From Flavobacteriales bacterium UBA7878 (GTDB taxonomy: Bacteria > Bacteroidota > Bacteroidia > Flavobacteriales > Schleiferiaceae): 10,884 nucleotides of DNA. The position numbers were made by a program, and so were the translations under genes. This document shows positions 6,814 to 10,884 of the stretch, piece after piece. The stretch covers positions 1-10,884 of the forward strand of contig DLRW01000002.1 in NCBI GenBank assembly GCA_002501205.1, in the 5' to 3' direction. Numbering within the stretch: position 1 is the first letter of the stretch; every line of letters begins with the position of its first letter. Under the pieces are notes generated by a model, which worked only from the letters and a program-made list of their open reading frames with translations, had not been told where the DNA came from and searched no databases.

Positions 6814-7314
6814 TTAAGATGGATCTACCAGGAAGAGCGGCTGATCGTACTCTACCGGAGACTGATCATCAACCAAGATCTTAACGATCTTTCCGCTTAC
6901 TTCACTTTCAATTTCATTGAAAAGCTTCATCGCTTCAATGATACATACTACAGTACCTTCAGATACTTCATCACCAACGCTTACAAAAAGATCCTTGTCT
7001 GGACTAGGACGACGGTAGAAAGTACCGATCATTGGGGATTTAATAGTAATGTATTTAGAATCGTCTTCTGTACTGGTAGCAGCAGGCGCAGCAGGAGCTT
7101 CAGCAGCTGGTGCGGCAGGTGCAGCTGGGGCATGATGTGCCGGAGCTGGTGCTGCCATAGCTTGTGGCATGCTGATTACCTGAGTCTTATTCTCATTCAG
7201 TACCGCAGATTCGGTTTTGATGTTAATCTTGAAATCTTCAGTTTCGAGGTTTACCTCAGCGGCACCGGAACGGGCCACAAACTTTATAAGATTCTGAATT
7301 TCTTTTAAGTCCAT
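6814..7314 (-). CDS. accB: Biotin carboxyl carrier protein of acetyl-CoA carboxylase
   Basis: This 166-residue protein carries the biotin that AccC carboxylates and the carboxyltransferase then uses. The N-terminal part (1-45, MDLKEIQNLIKFVARSG) is the typical dimerisation region. A flexible Ala/Pro-rich linker (about 53-80, with two histidines) follows. The C-terminal biotinyl domain (88-166) contains SPMIGTFYRRPSP (93-105) and EAMKLFNEIE (127-136), with Lys130 the predicted biotin attachment site. accC starts 10 bases downstream. The 49-bp gap to fabH upstream is the second longest inside the cluster, and its TAGCTTTG sequence could be the -7 box of an internal promoter. A biotin ligase is needed to activate it; none is in the window. 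Confidence 0.97.
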   Translation of the reverse strand: MDLKEIQNLIKFVARSGAAEVNLETEDFKINIKTESAVLNENKTQVISMPQAMAAPAPAHHAPAAPAAPAAEAPAAPAATSTEDDSKYITIKSPMIGTFYRRPSPDKDLFVSVGDEVSEGTVVCIIEAMKLFNEIESEVSGKIVKILVDDQSPVEYDQPLFLVDPS

Positions 7315-7348
7315 GGAAGGGTGGTGTTTAAATTTTCAGGGTGCAAAA

Positions 7349-7356
7349 CAAAGCTA
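7349..7356 (-). promoter_or_regulatory. Possible internal promoter -7 box for accB-accC
   Basis: On the minus strand TAGCTTTG fits TAnnTTTG exactly, in the 49-bp gap between fabH and accB, 34 bases before the accB start. No TTTG or TTG is found 18-21 bases upstream, so this is only half a promoter and may be chance. Confidence 0.25.
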
Positions 7357-7363
7357 AAAAAAT

Positions 7364-8359
7364 TTACTTGGCGTCGATGGCCCACTTGAGGTAGATTGCA
7401 CCCCAGGTGAATCCTCCGCCGAAAGCAGCAAAAACCAGGTTGTCACCTTTCTTCAACTGCTTCTCATAGTCCCATAAACAAAGGGGAAGAGTTCCATTGG
7501 TTGTGTTGCCGTATCGATCGATATTCAGCATCACTTTATCTGAGCCCAAGCCCATTCTCTTGGCTGTGGCATCAATAATTCTTTTATTGGCCTGATGCGG
7601 AACTAACCAAGCTACATCATCAGAAGTAAGATTGTTGCGCTCCATAATACGAGCACTAACATCTGCCATATTGGTCACGGCAAACTTGAATACCTGCTGA
7701 CCTTCTTGATGTACGAAATGATGTCCCAGTTCTACTGTTTCCTTACTGGGAGGATACATGGAGCCCCCTGCCTTAATATGCAGATACTGGCGCCCAATAC
7801 CATCACTACGTAAAATACAGTCTTGTACACCTAAGCCTTCTTCATTAGGTTCGAGGAGCACAGCGCCACAGCCGTCGCCAAAAATTACGCAAGTGGTGCG
7901 ATCGCTATAGTCGATGATGGAAGACATTTTATCGCCTGAAACGACTAAGACCTTTTCATATCGACCGGATTCGATGTACTGAGATGCGGCATTCAAGCCG
8001 AATAAAAAACCGGAACAGGCAGCTTGCAAATCGTAACCAAAAGCCTTGTTCATGCCCATTTCCGAAATTACAAAGGAGGCAGAATTGGCTACCGGCATAT
8101 CCGGAGTTACAGTACAAAAGATTACGAGGTCAATTTCGTCGGGCTTTACATTCGCCTTGGCCAAACATTCTTCGGCGGCTTTGATGCCCATATAGGATAC
8201 GCCTTTACCCTTCTCACGAAGAATACGACGTTCTTTAATTCCTGTTCGAGTAGTGATCCATTCGTCAGAGGTATCTACCATGGTTTCCAGAACAGAGTTG
8301 CTTAGCCGATACTCTGGAAGGTAGCCTCCAACGGCAGTGATTGCTGCGGTTTTTGCCAT
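7364..8359 (-). CDS. fabH: Beta-ketoacyl-ACP synthase III (FabH)
   Basis: FabH condenses an acyl-CoA primer with malonyl-ACP to start fatty-acid synthesis in the cytoplasm, so it uses the product of the acetyl-CoA carboxylase encoded downstream. The 331-residue thiolase-fold protein has the catalytic triad Cys115 (LQAACSGFLFGL), His255 (VPHQANKRI) and Asn285 (YGNTTNGTLPL), plus the C-terminal GGGFTWGA (314-321). The frame is open 17 codons further up, to 8410, but that extension (MLLLILLSN...) lies inside the plsX coding region and is unlike any FabH N-terminus. The start at 8359 gives MAKTAAITAVGGYLPE and the normal family length. This ATG follows the plsX TAA with a single base between, so translation is probably coupled. 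Acyl-primer preference (straight or branched) cannot be read from the sequence alone. Confidence 0.96.
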   Translation of the reverse strand: MAKTAAITAVGGYLPEYRLSNSVLETMVDTSDEWITTRTGIKERRILREKGKGVSYMGIKAAEECLAKANVKPDEIDLVIFCTVTPDMPVANSASFVISEMGMNKAFGYDLQAACSGFLFGLNAASQYIESGRYEKVLVVSGDKMSSIIDYSDRTTCVIFGDGCGAVLLEPNEEGLGVQDCILRSDGIGRQYLHIKAGGSMYPPSKETVELGHHFVHQEGQQVFKFAVTNMADVSARIMERNNLTSDDVAWLVPHQANKRIIDATAKRMGLGSDKVMLNIDRYGNTTNGTLPLCLWDYEKQLKKGDNLVFAAFGGGFTWGAIYLKWAIDAK

Positions 8360-8360
8360 A

Positions 8361-9281
8361 TTAAATGGTGCTAGATGCGGAAAATTGCTCAGCAAAATTA
8401 GCAAGAGCAAACGATTCGGCGCCTAATATCATGCTTTTTATCGCCTCAGGGCCCGAAGCCCCGTGTGCTAAAAGGACTTTTCCTTTAATCCCTAAAATGG
8501 GGGAAGCCCCGTATTTTTCATAATTGATGAGCTCCAGAAAGCTGTGTTCCAAATCCAAATGTCGACTTAATGAATAAAAGGATTCGGTTTGTTTAAGGAG
8601 CATATTTCCCGTAAAACCATCACATACCAATACTTCGGCTTCGAGATTAAATAATTCTCGCGCTTCAGCATTACCAATAAAAGAGGGCTCTTGCTCCTTT
8701 AATATTTGATGGGCTTTCTGATAGAGTAAATTTCCCTTGCTTTCTTCAGAACCGGTATTAAGGAGAGCTACCCGAGGTTCCTTACAAGCTAGAACGGATT
8801 GAGCATAGGCTTTTCCCAAACGAGCAAATTCTAAAAACTGCTCAGGCTTGGCATCTACGTTGATCCCCACATCGAGGACTACGGTTTGGCCACCTTTTAA
8901 CTTAGGAAATAATGAAACCACTGCCGGGCGACTAATACCCTCATGCAAACCCAAAGCTTGCATAGAGGCTACCATTAAAGCTCCGGAATGCCCGGCGCTG
9001 GCAAAACTATCAATCTTGCCCCGGGCCAAATCGCTAATGCCTTGCACTAAGGTAGAGTCGGATTTCTGTTGTAAAGCACGAACCGGATGTTCATCCATGG
9101 CAATGGCGCTGCCACAAATCCGGGCTTCACATTGAGCGGGAACTTCATTAAGATCTTCTTCTAGACCATAGAGAACCACCTGGGTATCTCCTTGAATTTC
9201 GCCCAATGCCAGCTTTAAACCGTCCAGCACTACCTGAGGTGCACGGTCTCCGCCCCTTATGTCAATTCCTATCCTGTTCAT
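8361..9281 (-). CDS. plsX: Phosphate acyltransferase PlsX
   Basis: PlsX converts acyl-ACP and phosphate to acyl-phosphate, the donor used by PlsY to make lysophosphatidate. It is a peripheral membrane or cytoplasmic enzyme. Family blocks in order: IGIDIRGGDRAP (4-15), RALQQKSDST (68-77), SAGHSGALMVAS (95-106), VLDVGINVDAKPEQ (135-148), RVALLNTGSEESKGN (170-184), FIGNAEAREL (201-210), VCDGFTGNMLLK (219-230) and YGASPILGIKG (257-267). The start at 9281 (MNRIGID, 306 aa) is preferred over an ATG at 9302 that would add seven residues. The upstream ATG lies in the loop of a terminator-like hairpin, and the family normally begins directly with the M-x-IxIDxxGGD block. The frame ends one base before fabH. 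The common DAMGGD motif reads DIRGGD here, a mild variant. Confidence 0.95.
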   Translation of the reverse strand: MNRIGIDIRGGDRAPQVVLDGLKLALGEIQGDTQVVLYGLEEDLNEVPAQCEARICGSAIAMDEHPVRALQQKSDSTLVQGISDLARGKIDSFASAGHSGALMVASMQALGLHEGISRPAVVSLFPKLKGGQTVVLDVGINVDAKPEQFLEFARLGKAYAQSVLACKEPRVALLNTGSEESKGNLLYQKAHQILKEQEPSFIGNAEARELFNLEAEVLVCDGFTGNMLLKQTESFYSLSRHLDLEHSFLELINYEKYGASPILGIKGKVLLAHGASGPEAIKSMILGAESFALANFAEQFSASSTI

Positions 9282-9285
9282 AACG

Positions 9286-9312
9286 AAAAAAGGCAGACTC
9301 ATGGACTGCCTT
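9286..9312 (-). terminator. Terminator-like hairpin (possible attenuator) between rpmF and plsX
   Basis: On the minus strand AAGGCAG (9312-9306) pairs perfectly with CTGCCTT (9296-9290) around a 9-nt loop. Six consecutive Ts follow (9291-9286), which is a standard intrinsic terminator shape. It starts 28 bases past the rpmF stop and ends five bases before the plsX start at 9281. No promoter is visible between it and plsX, so downstream genes would depend on read-through; attenuation or partial termination is inferred. Confidence 0.7.
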
Positions 9313-9340
9313 CTTATATTCTCTTCTTAGAGAAGCGCCA

Positions 9341-9535
9341 TTAAGCGGCCGCTTCTTCTTTTTCCATTACCACTTTACCTTTGTAGTAAAGTTTTCCTTC
9401 ATGCCAGTAAGCACGGTGGTAAAGGTGAGCTTCGCCGGTTACGGAACAAACCGCAATAGTAGGCGCTTCAGCCTTGTAATGAGTTCTTCTCTTATCGCGG
9501 CGAGTAGTACTTTGTCTGCGTTTAGGATGCGCCAT
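9341..9535 (-). CDS. rpmF: 50S ribosomal protein L32
   Basis: The 64-residue protein begins MAHPKRRQSTTRRDKRRTHY, the basic N-terminal signature of bacterial L32 that binds 23S rRNA, followed by VTGEAHLYHRAYW and YYKGKVV (50-56). Only one cysteine (C30) remains, so it is the zinc-free type and should not be affected by zinc limitation. It lies 10 bases after the DUF177 gene, an arrangement (DUF177-rpmF-plsX-fabH) widely conserved in bacteria. A hairpin with a T-run follows its stop, so it may be transcribed at a higher level than the lipid genes after it. The stop codon region overlaps a 12-bp perfect palindrome (9343-9354) containing GCGGCCGC, probably incidental. Confidence 0.97.
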   Translation of the reverse strand: MAHPKRRQSTTRRDKRRTHYKAEAPTIAVCSVTGEAHLYHRAYWHEGKLYYKGKVVMEKEEAAA

Positions 9536-9545
9536 CTTCTCTAAT

Positions 9546-10082
9546 TTAGTTCAATAAGTCCTTTAATTTATCCCAACGAGGATCAGTATCCTCGCTTTGC
9601 TCTTCATTGCTGTGTTCTTCGGGGCTCAGAGCTTCCAGTCTTTCCAGAATTTCCTGACCCATTTTGCCGGCTTCAACATCGGGGTGCACAACTTTTAAGG
9701 GCTTCGCCAATACTGCCATTTCGTAGAAGTATTGAGCCACATTAAAGCGATGCTCTCCATGTGGAAGGATTAGCAAATCTTCTTCACTATCATCGAAATC
9801 ATCCCCGAATTTTACCATCACTTCCGCTTCGGCCGATAAAGGAAGCCAAAACATTTCATTGGTTAAATCACAGGGCACCCAAACCTTTCCTTCGAGCTCT
9901 AAGTGCAATGCCATCTGCGTTTCACGCTTTAGCAAGTTCATCTTCGCCTGAAGGTCGGCTTTTTCGAAATCCTGATAATCGAAGGCTTCAAAGAACGTCG
10001 CATCAATCTGAAAATCAAACTGATGCTCTCCTAGTTTCAAACCAGAGAACGCAATTTCGAAGTCTTTCAAACGTTTCTCCAT
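9546..10082 (-). CDS. DUF177 (YceD-like) protein
   Basis: The 178-residue soluble acidic protein has no signal or membrane segment. It is assigned to DUF177 from its position directly before rpmF and from family-like segments: a central strand pair GKVWVPCDLTNEMFWLPL (65-82, with the conserved-position Cys71), NVAQYFYEMAVLAKPLKVVHPD (114-135, helical), and a C-terminal DPRWDKLKDLL (167-177), a typical ending for the family. YceD and its plant relatives are reported to be needed for 23S rRNA accumulation, which fits the pairing with L32. The mechanism is not visible here. Residues 93-105 and 154-168 are strongly acidic, and the second is probably a disordered linker. It is the first gene after the promoter at 10103-10132. 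The start at 10082 fits a leader of only about 15 bases. Confidence 0.85.
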   Translation of the reverse strand: MEKRLKDFEIAFSGLKLGEHQFDFQIDATFFEAFDYQDFEKADLQAKMNLLKRETQMALHLELEGKVWVPCDLTNEMFWLPLSAEAEVMVKFGDDFDDSEEDLLILPHGEHRFNVAQYFYEMAVLAKPLKVVHPDVEAGKMGQEILERLEALSPEEHSNEEQSEDTDPRWDKLKDLLN

Positions 10083-10102
10083 GCCTGATTTTTTAGGGAG
10101 CG

Positions 10103-10132
10103 CAAATGTATAAATTATTCAACAATCACAAA
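10103..10132 (-). promoter_or_regulatory. Bacteroidota-type promoter of the DUF177-rpmF-plsX-fabH-accB-accC cluster
   Basis: On the minus strand TTTG (10132-10129), an 18-nt AT-rich spacer, then TACATTTG (10110-10103) match the Bacteroidota -33/-7 consensus (TTTG / TAnnTTTG) without mismatch. The spacer is about one base shorter than the usual 19-21. The -7 box ends 20 bases before the ATG at 10082. It fills the 56-bp gap after pdxA, so the cluster can be transcribed independently of pdxA. Confidence 0.7.
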
Positions 10133-10138
10133 GGCTAT

Positions 10139-10884
10139 TTACTTTTTTTTGCCTTTGATTTTTAAGGGGTTGGCCGTCATTTCTGCGGTACCTGATCGGG
10201 AACGGTATAAATCAATGGCCGCAAAGACCGCCGATCTAAATGATCCGGGATCCGCTTTTCCTTCGCCGGCAATGTCGAATGCCGTACCATGATCCGGGCT
10301 GGTTCTTACAATAGGTAAGCCGGCCGAATAGTTCACCCCTTCTCCAAAGGTAATACTCTTAAAGCCTACTAAGCCCTGATCGTGATACATGGCCAAGACC
10401 ATATCAAAATCCTGATAGGCCGAAGAACCAAAGAAGCTATCCGCTGGATAAGGTCCCATGGCTAAAGCCCCTTTTTCTTTGGCTCTTTCAATCGCCGGCA
10501 ATACGATCTCCTGATCTTCCTTGCCAATAACTCCCTTATCGCCTGCATGAGGGTTTAAAGCTAATACGGCAATGCGGCCTTTGGGCAGATGAAAATCATC
10601 TTTCAAGCTTTGATGCAAGGCCATAATCTTTTGCTCAACTAATTCCGGAGTAATCAATTCGGTTACCCGCGCCAGTGGCACATGAACAGTAGCCAGGGCT
10701 AAACGTAGTTCAGGAGCGAGGAACATCATGGTTGCCTTGCTTTTAAAGCGACTTTCCAAATAATCGGTATGTCCCGAAAAACGAAAATCCTTACTCTGGA
10801 TACTCTCTTTATTTATAGGAGCAGTAACCAAAGCATCAATAGTACCAGCTTCCAAAGCGTCGCAGGCCGCCTCCAAACTTTTTA
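10139..10884 (-). CDS. pdxA: 4-hydroxythreonine-4-phosphate dehydrogenase (3' part, 5' end outside window)
   Basis: PdxA oxidises 4-phosphohydroxy-threonine with NAD in the DXP-dependent pathway to pyridoxal 5'-phosphate (vitamin B6). About 248 codons are present; the family is usually near 330-350, so roughly 100 N-terminal residues are missing to the right. The frame is open to the window edge, so the TTG at 10876 is not the real start. Visible blocks: DALVTAPINKE, SGHTDYLESRF, LALNPHAGDKGVIG, GPYPADSFF, AMYHDQGLVGFK and RTSPDHGTAFDIAG. The three histidines in GHTDYL, NPHAG and YHDQG are the divalent-metal ligands of the family. The protein ends in a lysine-rich tail (KIKGKKK). It has the same orientation as the DUF177 gene, 56 bases away, with no terminator seen between them, so read-through into the cluster is possible. 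Confidence 0.96.
   Translation of the reverse strand, partial: KSLEAACDALEAGTIDALVTAPINKESIQSKDFRFSGHTDYLESRFKSKATMMFLAPELRLALATVHVPLARVTELITPELVEQKIMALHQSLKDDFHLPKGRIAVLALNPHAGDKGVIGKEDQEIVLPAIERAKEKGALAMGPYPADSFFGSSAYQDFDMVLAMYHDQGLVGFKSITFGEGVNYSAGLPIVRTSPDHGTAFDIAGEGKADPGSFRSAVFAAIDLYRSRSGTAEMTANPLKIKGKKK

Noticed and set aside
7070..7160. Repeat-like tract rich in GCAGC/GCTGG triplets
   Set aside because: This is the Ala/Pro-rich linker of AccB, a normal feature of the family, and not an independent repeat.
6727..7308. A 193-codon + strand frame antisense to accB and the start of accC
   Set aside because: It covers the accB-accC junction and the reverse of the Ala/Pro linker. Its open length follows from the codon bias of the real genes.
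9343..9354. Perfect 12-bp palindrome AAGCGGCCGCTT
   Set aside because: It encodes the Ala-Ala-Ala end of L32 and the start of its stop codon. No T-run or second copy suggests an operator.

Overview
The window looks like a chromosomal piece of a Bacteroidota bacterium, probably of the Flavobacteriales. Three things suggest this: secreted proteins ending in the type IX secretion system (T9SS) type-B / gliding-motility C-terminal domain, start codons without Shine-Dalgarno sequences, and a promoter matching the Bacteroidota TTTG / TAnnTTTG consensus. No tRNA, rRNA, CRISPR array or insertion sequence was seen.

Left half (1-5450, + strand): a tandem set of at least three paralogous secreted proteins. 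The first is present only as its last 27 codons (2-85). The second (240-2645, 801 aa) is intact. The third (3091-5394) has the same architecture but is broken by one in-frame TAA at 4756-4758, which leaves a 555-aa N-terminal product and a 211-codon remnant carrying the sorting domain. Each copy is followed by its own strong intrinsic terminator. The 445-bp gap between the second and third copies appears to hold a separate small transcription unit: a weak promoter-like sequence, a 34-codon ORF with a hydrophobic peptide, and a terminator at 3007-3042 just before the third copy's own putative promoter.

Right half (5460-10884, - strand): a housekeeping cluster read right to left: pdxA (3' part only), a DUF177/YceD-like gene, rpmF (ribosomal protein L32), plsX, fabH, accB and accC. 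It joins a 23S-rRNA/ribosome-linked pair to phospholipid and fatty-acid synthesis. AccB and AccC are the carrier and biotin carboxylase of acetyl-CoA carboxylase, FabH starts fatty-acid elongation, and PlsX makes acyl-phosphate for phospholipids. A good promoter lies between pdxA and the DUF177 gene. A terminator-shaped hairpin sits between rpmF and plsX and may adjust how much transcription passes from the ribosomal to the lipid genes. A bidirectional terminator at 5413-5445 separates the two convergent halves.

No convincing new multi-gene system was found. The points most worth a second look are the nonsense-interrupted paralog with its decayed sorting motif, the small orphan unit at about 2746-3042, and the rpmF-plsX hairpin.
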